The position numbers and the translations under genes are program-made. Below the pieces are notes generated by a model. It ran no database searches. It worked only from the letters and a program-made list of their open reading frames with translations, and had not been told where the DNA came from. Shown in pieces: positions 20,760-29,457 of a stretch of DNA of 64,000 bases. The stretch is from Sulfurimonas sp. (GTDB lineage Bacteria; Campylobacterota; Campylobacteria; Campylobacterales; Sulfurimonadaceae), in NCBI GenBank assembly GCA_002899765.1, contig PPDH01000025.1, positions 1-64,000 of the forward strand. Reading direction: 5' to 3'. Within the stretch, counting starts at the first letter, position 1. Every line of letters begins with the position of its first letter.

Positions 20760-21494
20760 TTAAGACGTTTTAATAATTTGTGGAGGATATTTAGAGAATG
20801 CTTTTTTAAAGGCGTTTGCTCTTACATCTTTAAATTTTCCTGTTGCAACGGGAGGTAGAAAATATGCTCCCTCTTGGCTCTCTTGGGCATCATGATTGTT
20901 ATCATACATAAATGCTATCTCTTTGCCTAGCTTTTTTGCTTGAGCGGCTAAATTTCTGGCATAAGCGATGATATTTTTATGATGTTTGTCAAATTTGTTT
21001 CCTGAGCCGAAAAAGACAAATTTGCCGCTTAGACGGATATTTAGGTAGTCATGATAGTTGAGTTCTCTGTCATATCTTGTCAGCTGATTACTCGTATATT
21101 TATCTAAGTCTGCATCAAACTCTTCTAAGATGGGTGTTGGTTCTATATTTGGCTTATTTATGTTGAAGAGATATTTTATCTCTATAAGTTTGCCTCTATA
21201 GCCCTCTTTTATGGCAGAAGCAAAGAGGTTGCAGTTGTTGTCAAAATTTAATTCGTTGAATTTATTCTCAAATACGTAACATTGAGATGCAAGTTTTGTG
21301 TTTGTGTTGTAACCGACGGGAGCGATAGTCGGGTTGTATAAAAAAATGGTTCCGGCTACAGTTTTACGTCTTTTGTTTAACAACTCTTCTAACTGAGCAG
21401 TATCTATAATTTCGCTGTCCTCCGGTATATAGATATACTGTTCTGTTATATATTCCACATCAAAACTTGTTGAAAATTTTCCAAATGTCTGCAA
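20760..21494 (-). CDS. Unrecognised 244-residue protein
   Basis: I do not recognise this cytoplasmic protein of 244 residues. There are no membrane segments or signal peptide. Notable segments are AGTIFLYNPTIAPVGYN near residue 47, FASAIKEGYRGKLIEI, and a C-terminal KFVFFGSGNKFDKHH followed by ARNLAAQAKKLGKEIAFMY, which reads like an alpha/beta fold. AGAGGA precedes the ATG. It is the first gene of a two-gene minus-strand unit with the coiled-coil protein. No function is proposed. Confidence 0.72.
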   Translation of the reverse strand: MQTFGKFSTSFDVEYITEQYIYIPEDSEIIDTAQLEELLNKRRKTVAGTIFLYNPTIAPVGYNTNTKLASQCYVFENKFNELNFDNNCNLFASAIKEGYRGKLIEIKYLFNINKPNIEPTPILEEFDADLDKYTSNQLTRYDRELNYHDYLNIRLSGKFVFFGSGNKFDKHHKNIIAYARNLAAQAKKLGKEIAFMYDNNHDAQESQEGAYFLPPVATGKFKDVRANAFKKAFSKYPPQIIKTS

Positions 21495-21520
21495 ATTTAA
21501 ATCCTCTTATATTTATTGGA

Positions 21521-21526
21521 ATTATA
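21521..21526 (-). promoter_or_regulatory. Putative -10 box of the unknown two-gene unit
   Basis: On the minus strand a perfect TATAAT lies 26 nt before the ATG at 21494, with an A/T-rich sequence upstream and no recognisable -35 element. The rest of the 183-nt gap to the haemoglobin gene holds nothing else that I can support. Confidence 0.4.
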
Positions 21527-21677
21527 CTATAATTCTGCGTTATAGAGGTCATCGCGCTTTTTGATTTGACTTTTAAATTTTTGTTGTTATGATTCACTTA
21601 AGGAAATTTATTGATAGCACGCTAATGTAAAAAATCTGGCGGCAAAAACAGAGTTAAAATATTATAATTCAACTCTC

Positions 21678-22139
21678 TTAAACGTAAGCAGACTCTTTTA
21701 GGTATCTGTTTACGGTCAGTTTGGAAAATTTATCAAGATATTGCCAGAAATCATCTTTGATATTTTGGTCAATATCAAGTTCCATTAACACCTCTCTAAA
21801 AGTACCAAGCCACTCATCTCTTGATTTTTCATAGATAGAGAAATTTTTATGTATGTCTATCATGTACTGGTCAAGGTCTTTGCCCTTCATCTCTTCATCA
21901 TAGATTGACGGACCTCCGCATATTTGAATAAAAAATTTTGTGTTTTTTTTCTTTACTTCTTCAAACTCATCGGGATCTTGAGGAAAAAAATGTGCGATAT
22001 TGCTCTCATAGATACGGTCATAAAATTTATACATAAGTTCTTGCATACCATCATAACCCAGTGCTTCATAAAAAGCAGGGTCTGGGTTTTTAAATTTTAC
22101 GTCTTCGCCTTGAATTGCTTTTGTTATTTTGTAGCTCAT
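21678..22139 (-). CDS. Truncated haemoglobin
   Basis: This is a small globin that binds haem and handles oxygen or nitric oxide. The pattern LMYKFYDRIYESNIAHFFP, then CGGPSIY, then MIDIHKNFSI (proximal His) and RDEWLGTF matches group II truncated haemoglobins, including the Trp of the G helix. I prefer ATG 22139, giving 153 residues beginning MSYKITK; the frame is open to an ATG at 22166 that would add nine hydrophobic residues and has no better ribosome binding site. It stands just behind truA on the same strand but separated by a gap, so it is probably transcribed alone. Confidence 0.88.
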   Translation of the reverse strand: MSYKITKAIQGEDVKFKNPDPAFYEALGYDGMQELMYKFYDRIYESNIAHFFPQDPDEFEEVKKKNTKFFIQICGGPSIYDEEMKGKDLDQYMIDIHKNFSIYEKSRDEWLGTFREVLMELDIDQNIKDDFWQYLDKFSKLTVNRYLKESAYV

Positions 22140-22184
22140 CGTTCCCACTAATATTAAAATTGTCATAATAATAGCAAAAGTTGA

Positions 22185-22895
22185 TTAATATTTAATTTTT
22201 GCAAGATACAATCCATTACTCTTTGCTGGTCTGATTTTGTACTTTTTTTTGCATTGTAGTTGTTCTGCTATTTCTTTGGAGTCAAGTTGTAGAAGCGCCC
22301 CGACCATCATCCTTATCTGGCTTCTTAAAAATCCGTTGGCTTCAAAGTTGAGGATTGTATATCCCTTGTGTCTGTATGCAAAAGCTTTATAGACAACTCT
22401 GGTTGTGCTCTTAACATCGCTTCCGCTTTTCATAAAAAATTTGAAGTCATGCTCTGCGACAAAGAGTTTTATATTTTTCTCTATTTTTGAAAAATCAACA
22501 CCACTCAAAAAGGTTACAAAACTCTCTTCAAAAGGATTGCTCATAGCCTCTTTAATGATGTATCTGTAAACTCTTTTTTTTGCGCTGTATCTTGCATGAA
22601 AGTTATTATCTACGGGCTTTATCCGCTTAACAACAATAGAAGGAGGAAGCATGTCATTTAGAACTGATTTTAGTTTGTCTAAATCACTCCAAAACTCAGG
22701 TAAATCAACATGACAAACCTGAGCACTTGCATGAACACCTCTGTCCGTTCTTCCGCTTGCTACGACTTTTGCATCTATGTTGAGTTGATGCAGTACATGT
22801 TCTAGTTGACCGAGTATAGTGTTTTTTGAGCTTTTTTGCGTTTGCGAACCCAAAAAGTGCGTACCGTTATAGGCAAGTGTTAAAGCACATCTCAT
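22185..22895 (-). CDS. truA: tRNA pseudouridine synthase A
   Basis: This 236-residue enzyme makes pseudouridine at positions 38-40 of tRNA anticodon stems. The catalytic Asp lies in ASGRTDRGVHA near residue 50. The start MRCALTLAYNGTHFLGSQ, the middle FHARYSAKKRVYRYII, and FEANGFLRSQIRMMVGAL are typical of TruA. It is the last gene of the run coaBC-uppS-pilD-lptF/G-truA and begins on the base after the upstream stop. Confidence 0.96.
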   Translation of the reverse strand: MRCALTLAYNGTHFLGSQTQKSSKNTILGQLEHVLHQLNIDAKVVASGRTDRGVHASAQVCHVDLPEFWSDLDKLKSVLNDMLPPSIVVKRIKPVDNNFHARYSAKKRVYRYIIKEAMSNPFEESFVTFLSGVDFSKIEKNIKLFVAEHDFKFFMKSGSDVKSTTRVVYKAFAYRHKGYTILNFEANGFLRSQIRMMVGALLQLDSKEIAEQLQCKKKYKIRPAKSNGLYLAKIKY

Positions 22896-23915
22896 TTAAA
22901 ACTTATCTACAATTATTTTTTTATAAATGATATAGGTCGCTATTAGCCAGCCAAAGATTAAAACAGGTACTGCATACGTAGATATAGCCAGTTGAAGCGC
23001 AACTACAAGAGCATCATATATGATTATTGAGAGAAAAAGATATAGGTAAACTTTTCCTTTTTGGTGTCTTACATGTACAATCCCGATGCTGGCAATCAAA
23101 AAAAGACTTAAAATCGGAAAGAGTGAAAACAGAGTGTTTGTTACAAGCCTTTTTGTTGTTTTAGCGGAGGGCTCATTTGGAAACCAGTACTGCATGGGTG
23201 TCTGATATTCATCAAAGTCTGTTTTCATGGTGTCGTTTATGTACATTGTTTCAAAATCAATCTGTGTAAATTTTTCCTAAGAATAGCTATATCCTTCCCC
23301 GTCGGTAAGTTTTAATCTTAAAACCCCTGAATCATTTATGATTCTTGCCCCTTTAGCACCTATTAGCACCTCTTCATCCTGCTTTTTGTTAAACAAAATT
23401 ACGTCGGCATATGTTCCGTTGGAATCTTCTCTGCCTATATATAAAAGCCATTCTCCAAATTTATGTCCAAATTCAGAGGCTGAGAGATTAAATTTTGCTT
23501 CACTTTTTTTATAAGAGATAAAGTTGCTTGAGAGTACTTTTGCATGTGGAAAGAGAACCAGAAAATTAAAGAGCAGAATTGCCGATAAAAAGAGTGCCGG
23601 TGCAAAAAGTGTTTTTAAGATAAGCTTCGGGCGAATCCCAAGAGCAAAAAGCACGATTATCTCATTGTCGTTTGAGAGTTTAAAGAGCGCAAGTGTAGCA
23701 GCTACAAAAAACGAGATTGGCAGTGTATAAAAAAGAAGTTCGGGCAGCATAAAGAAAAATAGTTTACTCATCTCAAAAAAAGAGAGCTGGATAATAGCCG
23801 TATAGGTAGCCATTTTTATTAAAAAGACTACAGAGGCGATTGAGAAAAGAGGTAAAAAAATGGATAAAAACAGGATTGAGAGAGACTGCTTTATATAGTT
23901 TTGTAATATTTTCAT
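22896..23915 (-). pseudogene. LptF/LptG-family lipopolysaccharide export permease, interrupted by TAG
   Basis: LptF and LptG are the membrane subunits that pull lipopolysaccharide out of the inner membrane. The frame from ATG 23915 gives four N-terminal membrane-helix regions and part of the periplasmic domain (about 212 residues, ending GEGYSYS). It then meets TAG at 23279-23277 and continues in the same frame through FTQIDFETMY to a C-terminal half with further membrane helices and a stop at 22896. Together they make a normal 339-residue permease. The lost codon could be GAG, CAG, AAG or TCG. The family is firm; LptF versus LptG cannot be settled here. Confidence 0.88.
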
Positions 23916-24730
23916 TAGTAGTTCGCCTCTATGTATCTTAAAATCGGGCTGTCAAACAGATAGACTATAAACGCAGCCATAGTTAAAAACGGCACAAAAG
24001 GAACTCTCTGCTGTTCTTTTGATCCTCTTATAACAAACAGCATAACGGGCAGGGCTAAAAGAGCAGATAAAAAGATGGCGGCAAGTGTAAGTTTAACTCC
24101 AAGAAGCGCACCCATAGTAGCTGCAACCATGATATCTCCTTCTCCCATAGCTTCTATAAAAGGGTAGGTATGATAGTTCTTACTCCATGACGTTACGGTT
24201 TTTTTAGCATGTCTGTGCGCAGATGACGTTAACATGTAAGAGATGGCAAATCTAAGCAGCGTAAATCCGCCCGCAAAGAGCAGGGCGTTTTGGAAGTTTG
24301 TCATGACTGAGCTTATACTCCATGCTCCAAAGACGGCAAATACTAAAGCCAGAAGATTTAAAGAGTCGGGAACCATTTTGTATCTGAAATCTATCATGGA
24401 TAACCCAAGGAGGGTTAAAAAGCTAAAACCAATCAGCAAGACCGGAAAATTTAACCCAAATTTGATTGCCAAAGCTAAGAATATAAGACCTGAAGCCAAT
24501 TCAACAAGCGGATACTGCAGAGATATTTTTGAGCCGCAAAATGCACATTTACCTCTTAAAAATATCCATGAAAAAAGAGGAATATTATGCCAAGGTTTTA
24601 GAGTGTTTTTACATGTAGGGCAGTGGGAAAAGCCATGTACTATGCTCTCGTCTTGCGGAAGTCTTAAGATAACGACATTTAAAAATGAACCAAGCAGCAC
24701 GCCCAATACGAAAGCAATTAAAAGCTCCAC
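23915..24730 (-). CDS. pilD: Prepilin peptidase (A24 family leader peptidase/methyltransferase)
   Basis: This 271-residue inner-membrane enzyme cleaves type IV prepilin-like leaders and N-methylates the new end. The N-terminal methyltransferase domain has two CxxC pairs (CPTC near residue 38 and CAFC near residue 63) that bind zinc. The peptidase Asp residues lie in SMIDFRYKMVPDSLN and EGDIMVAATMG. There are about eight membrane helices. It shares one base with the permease gene downstream and one with uppS upstream. Confidence 0.94.
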   Translation of the reverse strand: MELLIAFVLGVLLGSFLNVVILRLPQDESIVHGFSHCPTCKNTLKPWHNIPLFSWIFLRGKCAFCGSKISLQYPLVELASGLIFLALAIKFGLNFPVLLIGFSFLTLLGLSMIDFRYKMVPDSLNLLALVFAVFGAWSISSVMTNFQNALLFAGGFTLLRFAISYMLTSSAHRHAKKTVTSWSKNYHTYPFIEAMGEGDIMVAATMGALLGVKLTLAAIFLSALLALPVMLFVIRGSKEQQRVPFVPFLTMAAFIVYLFDSPILRYIEANY

Positions 24731-25407
24731 TATTTAAGTCCTCCGAATCTTCTCTCGATTTTTGTAAAATCTTTTATTATTTTTTCAAGCTCATTCGTCG
24801 TAAAATCAGGCCAAAGCGTATCTGTAAAAAAAAGCTCGGCATAAGCGGCCTGCCAAAGTAGAAAATTTGAGAGTCTTTTGTCTCCGCCCGTGCGAATAAT
24901 CAAGTCAACGTTATGTTTGCAGTCAAGCGCATTTCCAAGCATCGCTTCGGTAATGTCGTCTTGAGAGTTTTTAATCTTGTTTACGGCTCTGAGTATCTCG
25001 TCATGAGCACCGTAATTCAATGCCAAAGATTGAACCAAACCGTCACAGTGGGCAGTTTTTTCCTTCACATTTTGAATTGTTTGACGGAGTGATTTTGAGA
25101 ATGCTCTTATATCGCCGATAGGCTCAAATCTAATATTGTTTTGAAGATAATTCTCAAGCTCACTATCTAGATATTTTTGCAAAAGCTTCATTAAAAACTC
25201 TACTTCCAGGCGAGGTCTTTTCCAGTTTTCCGTTGAAAAAGCATAGAGAGTCAATCTCTCTATATCCTTATCACATGAGCAAAATTCGGTAATGGCTCTA
25301 ACCACTTTTGCACCCGCTTCATGCCCTTTTACTCTTTTTTGCTCTCTTAGCTCTGCCCATCTGCCGTTACCGTCCATGATAATAGCTATATGTCTTGCTT
25401 TATTCAT
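24730..25407 (-). CDS. uppS: Undecaprenyl diphosphate synthase
   Basis: This 225-residue cis-prenyltransferase makes the C55 lipid carrier for peptidoglycan and surface polysaccharides. The start carries IAIIMDGNGRWAELR with the catalytic Asp, followed by GHEAGAKVVR, TLYAFSTENWKRP, and the C-terminal LIIRTGGDKRLSNFLLWQ and TDTLWPDF. Length is slightly short but all signature regions are present. It overlaps coaBC upstream by 4 nt and shares one base with pilD downstream. Confidence 0.96.
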   Translation of the reverse strand: MNKARHIAIIMDGNGRWAELREQKRVKGHEAGAKVVRAITEFCSCDKDIERLTLYAFSTENWKRPRLEVEFLMKLLQKYLDSELENYLQNNIRFEPIGDIRAFSKSLRQTIQNVKEKTAHCDGLVQSLALNYGAHDEILRAVNKIKNSQDDITEAMLGNALDCKHNVDLIIRTGGDKRLSNFLLWQAAYAELFFTDTLWPDFTTNELEKIIKDFTKIERRFGGLK

Positions 25408-26672
25408 ATGTTTTTTGCATGTTTGAGGATTTCAAATGATACGCTGAGTTTATCAGACTTAGCGATGGACTCTTTTTTGTTTGGAAGTATGAACTCTATC
25501 TCGTTTGTGTCAGTTCCAAAGCTTGATGAATCTTTTAAAATATTTAGACAAACGGCATCAACTCCTTTGCCATCTATCATCTTGAGGGCATTGGCAACCG
25601 CGTGTTCTTCATCCATTTCAGCTTTAAAGCCGATTGTTACGATGTCTGTTTTATCTATTTCGCTTAAGATGTCAATATTTTGTTTTAGCTTCAAATCCCA
25701 CTCATTACCAAGATTTTCTTTCTTGAGTTTTGCGTTCTGCGGGAACTGGGCAACATAGTCGCTTACTGCTGCCGCCATAAAGAGATAGGGCTTTTTTTGA
25801 ATCAGATGAATCTGCTCTTCTCTCATAAGTGTCGCTTTTGATAGCTTCCCTTTTTTCGCAACGCGAACGGAATCTTTAAGGTACTCCAGCATCTCTGCAG
25901 AGCTTTGAGTATCTATCGTGTAGAGATTAAGCGGAAGATCTTTGTCGAACTTTGAAGATATAAGGTTTACGTCCGCACCTCTGCAGTAAAGCGCAGCAGC
26001 AAGAGCCGAAGCCATTTTTCCGCTTGAGAAGTTTGAGAGATAGCGGACTTCATCTATCTTCTCAACGGTTCCGCCGCCCGTTACGATAACACGTCTGTCT
26101 GTCCAAAACTCCTCTTTAAGCAGAGCCCTTGCGCAGTGCCAAAAAATCTCTTGCGCCTCAGCCATTGCGCCGTCACCTACCGTTTTGCATGCAAGTTCTT
26201 TTATCTGCGTGTCCACTATCTCATAGTTGGCAATTGCAAGCATTTTTAGGTTGCCCTTTGTTATGGGGTTATTTATCATGTTTGTATTTGCGGAGGGTGC
26301 GATTATTTTTAGGTTCGGATAGGCTAGGGCAGTTTGTAAGAGTATATTATCGGCTATAGCATTTGCTAGTTTTGCTATAGTGTTTGCGGTAGCAGGCGCA
26401 ATGACGAGAAGGTCTGCCCATTCGCCTGCTTTTATATTGTTATGTGACGTGACCCATGATTCGTTTATATCATCAAGCACTTCGTTGGAGGTAAGGGCTT
26501 CAAAAGAGAGAGGAGCTACAAATTTTTTGGCAGCTTCACTCATGATGACTTTAACTTCTGCACCGGCTTTACTTAGCAGTCTGACAAGATCTAGTGCTTT
26601 ATACGCGGCTATAGAACCTGTAACTCCTAAAAGAATCTTTTTATTTTTTAGCAAATCCGGCGATATAAGCAT
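25404..26672 (-). CDS. coaBC: Bifunctional phosphopantothenoylcysteine synthetase/decarboxylase
   Basis: This 422-residue two-domain enzyme makes 4'-phosphopantetheine for coenzyme A. The N-terminal decarboxylase (flavoprotein) domain shows LLGVTGSIAAYKALDL, IAPATANTIAKLANAIADN and APSANTNM. The C-terminal synthetase domain begins near VIVTGGGTVEKIDEVRYLSN and includes AAAVSDYVAQ and the Lys-rich loop. It is the first gene of the minus-strand run into uppS. Confidence 0.96.
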   Translation of the reverse strand: MLISPDLLKNKKILLGVTGSIAAYKALDLVRLLSKAGAEVKVIMSEAAKKFVAPLSFEALTSNEVLDDINESWVTSHNNIKAGEWADLLVIAPATANTIAKLANAIADNILLQTALAYPNLKIIAPSANTNMINNPITKGNLKMLAIANYEIVDTQIKELACKTVGDGAMAEAQEIFWHCARALLKEEFWTDRRVIVTGGGTVEKIDEVRYLSNFSSGKMASALAAALYCRGADVNLISSKFDKDLPLNLYTIDTQSSAEMLEYLKDSVRVAKKGKLSKATLMREEQIHLIQKKPYLFMAAAVSDYVAQFPQNAKLKKENLGNEWDLKLKQNIDILSEIDKTDIVTIGFKAEMDEEHAVANALKMIDGKGVDAVCLNILKDSSSFGTDTNEIEFILPNKKESIAKSDKLSVSFEILKHAKNI

Positions 26673-26807
26673 AATTTACCTCATTTTTGTTTTTGGCGTA
26701 TTTTAACACGAAAAGACTTAAGCGGCTTTAGTTGTTGATATAAATAAAGCACAAAAATTTATTGCGTGTTAAGATTACAACTTATAATAATTAAAAGGAA
26801 AATTTAT

Positions 26808-27914
26808 ATGAAAAAACTAGTGCTATCAGTTTTTGTTTTGTCCTCATTGCTTTTTGCTGAGTCGGCAACGCAAACATGCAAGAAGTGTCATCCGGTTATC
26901 GTTGATGAGTTTGAGAATTCAATGCATAGAAATTCTACGATTTACAGTGATGCAATCCATAAAGCAGTCTGGGATAAACACCCTTTAAAAGCAAAAGACG
27001 AGTATACATGTGCAAAGTGTCATACGCCAAATGCTAAAAATGAAGAGGATGCTAAAGAGGGCATTACATGTGTGAGTTGTCATACTATCAAGGATGTAGA
27101 GGTACATGCAAACGTAAATAAAAATGTTTACTCCAAAGATGCAAAAACATTTTACTCTGAAGAACCGGGCAGAGAAGGCGAGAAAGTAGTTTATAAAAAA
27201 GAGAGTTCATGGTTTGGTATGAATACAAGCAGTGTCGGCTCGCCTTATCATGACATAGACTATACAAATGAAAAATTCTATAACGCTCAAATGTGTATGG
27301 GGTGTCATTCACATAGAAAAAATTCAAATGAATTTATGGTTTGTGAAACATCAAAAGAGGGCGCTAAAAGCAAAGAAGAGAACTGCATAACATGTCACAT
27401 GCCAAAGGTAGACGGTACGGCAACGACTATCAGACAGACTCAAAAACACTCTTTTCACGGTTTTGCGGGAACTAGAAAAAATCCTCAAATGCTCTCAAAA
27501 CATGTTGAAATAGATTTCAAAAAGAGTTCAGGCGGTTTTGAAATAACTATCGACAACAAAGCACCGCATGACCTTATGCTTCACCCTCTTAGAGTTGTAG
27601 AACTTAGAGTAAATCTTCTAAAAGATAAAAAAGCAACACCGCTTAAGACACACTCTTTTGCCAGGGTAATAGGTAATGAAGAGGGACCTTCAATGCCATG
27701 GCTTGCAAATAAAGTTGTTGTAGATACGATGTTAAAAGCCAATGAGAAAAAGAGTATAAAATATGATGCCGCACTTCTAAGCGGAGATAAAATCGAAGTT
27801 CAGCTTGGATATTTTGTTGTAAATCCAAAAGCTCTTAAAAAGCTAAATCTGGAAGAAAATGAGGAAGCTCAGAAGTTTACAGTCTTAAAACAACAACATT
27901 TTACGGTGGAGTAG
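26808..27914 (+). CDS. Periplasmic pentahaem cytochrome c (c-554-like)
   Basis: The start ATG 26808 lies behind AAAAGGA; the frame extends upstream but without a signal. A signal peptide (MKKLVLSVFVLSSLLFA) is followed by five CXXCH haem-binding motifs: CKKCH, CAKCH, CVSCH, CMGCH and CITCH. All five lie in the first 205 residues; the remaining 165 residues form a beta-rich domain without haems. This layout resembles the cytochrome c-554/NrfB-like multihaem group with an added C-terminal domain. The electron donor or acceptor cannot be told. It is a single gene ending convergently with murJ. Confidence 0.85.
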   Translation: MKKLVLSVFVLSSLLFAESATQTCKKCHPVIVDEFENSMHRNSTIYSDAIHKAVWDKHPLKAKDEYTCAKCHTPNAKNEEDAKEGITCVSCHTIKDVEVHANVNKNVYSKDAKTFYSEEPGREGEKVVYKKESSWFGMNTSSVGSPYHDIDYTNEKFYNAQMCMGCHSHRKNSNEFMVCETSKEGAKSKEENCITCHMPKVDGTATTIRQTQKHSFHGFAGTRKNPQMLSKHVEIDFKKSSGGFEITIDNKAPHDLMLHPLRVVELRVNLLKDKKATPLKTHSFARVIGNEEGPSMPWLANKVVVDTMLKANEKKSIKYDAALLSGDKIEVQLGYFVVNPKALKKLNLEENEEAQKFTVLKQQHFTVE

Positions 27915-27950
27915 CCTAGTGCTGCTCTAACTTCAAAAACACAACTCTCA

Positions 27951-29351
27951 CTAAATATCTATAAAACTTTTCAAAACAATAAGAAAAATTGTAAATAAAA
28001 TAGAACCTGCTATTAAGTAAAGAACTTTTTTTGATGCAAGTATGCTAAAGAAGTTTTTCACCCCAAAAGCCTTGATTGTTAGAACAAACCCTACAAAACC
28101 GCCTATAGTTCCCGCAAGTGCCAAACCGGCAGCTCCCATCGGGGTTATGAGCGTGAGTGCAAAGACGATATAAAACAGTAGTGAGAAAGTTGCTATTTTT
28201 GCAGCTCTCATCTGCTGCTCGTTTGCATAGAGCCAGAGTAAAAACAGCTTTTGAAGTCCCAGAGGAAGTAGCCCTATCATGTACATCTGAAGAACAAATG
28301 CGCTGTTGATTGTGTCTATGGCATTAAAAGAGCCTCTCTCAAAAAGGAGCCAGATAATCTCATGGGCGAGTATATAACCGCCGATAGTGCTGGCACTTAG
28401 CAAATACGCCAAAAACCAAAAAGCTTTCTCCATGTAGAGTCTTGCTTTTGTCTCATCGTTGTTCTTTATGTATCTTGCAATGCTGGGAAAGAGTGCGATA
28501 GAGGTTGCAATAGCAAAGAGTGCAAGAGGGAGCTGAAATATGCGGTTTGCATAGTAGAGATAGCTGATAGAGCCGGTTGCTAGAAAAGATGCCAGAAACG
28601 TATCTAAAAAAGCGCTGACTTGAGGAGTCGAGTTTCCCCAGATGGCAGGAAAAAACTGCTTTTTAAATTTCTGACTCTCCTCTTTAATTTTATCTGCTTT
28701 TGTTCCAAGGTGTTTAAAGCCGCTGCATAAAGGCTTTAAAAGCCCAAGTTGACGAATAGCTATAACATGAGAGAGCAGTTGTAAAAGACCGCCGATAACA
28801 ACACCGAAACTTAAATAGTAGACTATCTCTGCATGGCTTTTTTCTGCCGAGAAATATAGAGCTAAAATAAGCGAAATATTAAGCAGCGCGGTTGAGAATG
28901 CAGTAGTGGCAAAGTGGCGTTTATATTGAAGCATGGCGCTAAGAAAAGTAACACCGAAGATAAGAGGAAGATACCAGAAGTTTATGGCAACAAACGGTGA
29001 TGCAATCGCAACCGTTTTTTCATCAAAGCCTACCGCAATTGCCTGTGTTGCAAGAGACGGCAAGATATTTACAAGCAGAGTTATGACAAGAATAATAGAT
29101 AAAAAAATTAAAAAAATATGTGCAGAAAAAGCAGATTTATTGTTTGAATGGGCATAAGCCGGAATAAATGCCTGCGTAAAAGCACCTTCTGCAAAAATAC
29201 GGCGAAAAAGGTTCGGGAGCTTGAAAGCTACAAAGAAAATGTCGCTGAAAACACCCGCTCCAAGAGCCGATGCTGTCATAAGGTCTCTGAAAAATCCCAG
29301 AATCCTTGAGAATAAAATTCCAAAACTATTGGTAAATATTGCTTTAAACAT
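27951..29351 (-). CDS. murJ: Lipid II flippase
   Basis: This 466-residue integral membrane protein of the MOP superfamily flips lipid II for peptidoglycan synthesis. About 13-14 helices are visible, and the N-terminus IFTNSFGILFSRILGFFRDLMTASALG and the segment FFVAFKLPNLFRRIFAEGAFTQAFIPAY are diagnostic for MurJ/MviN. The start is the ATG at 29351. The gap to fapA is 106 nt and must hold two divergent promoters. Confidence 0.95.
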   Translation of the reverse strand: MFKAIFTNSFGILFSRILGFFRDLMTASALGAGVFSDIFFVAFKLPNLFRRIFAEGAFTQAFIPAYAHSNNKSAFSAHIFLIFLSIILVITLLVNILPSLATQAIAVGFDEKTVAIASPFVAINFWYLPLIFGVTFLSAMLQYKRHFATTAFSTALLNISLILALYFSAEKSHAEIVYYLSFGVVIGGLLQLLSHVIAIRQLGLLKPLCSGFKHLGTKADKIKEESQKFKKQFFPAIWGNSTPQVSAFLDTFLASFLATGSISYLYYANRIFQLPLALFAIATSIALFPSIARYIKNNDETKARLYMEKAFWFLAYLLSASTIGGYILAHEIIWLLFERGSFNAIDTINSAFVLQMYMIGLLPLGLQKLFLLWLYANEQQMRAAKIATFSLLFYIVFALTLITPMGAAGLALAGTIGGFVGFVLTIKAFGVKNFFSILASKKVLYLIAGSILFTIFLIVLKSFIDI

Positions 29352-29457
29352 AGGCTTCTTTTTGAGTTAAGTATCGCTTTTACGAAAGTTTAACAAATAT
29401 TTGATTAAAATGGAGAGTTTAATTTTTAAAAAAAATCATTTTCGGGGAAATAAAAGT

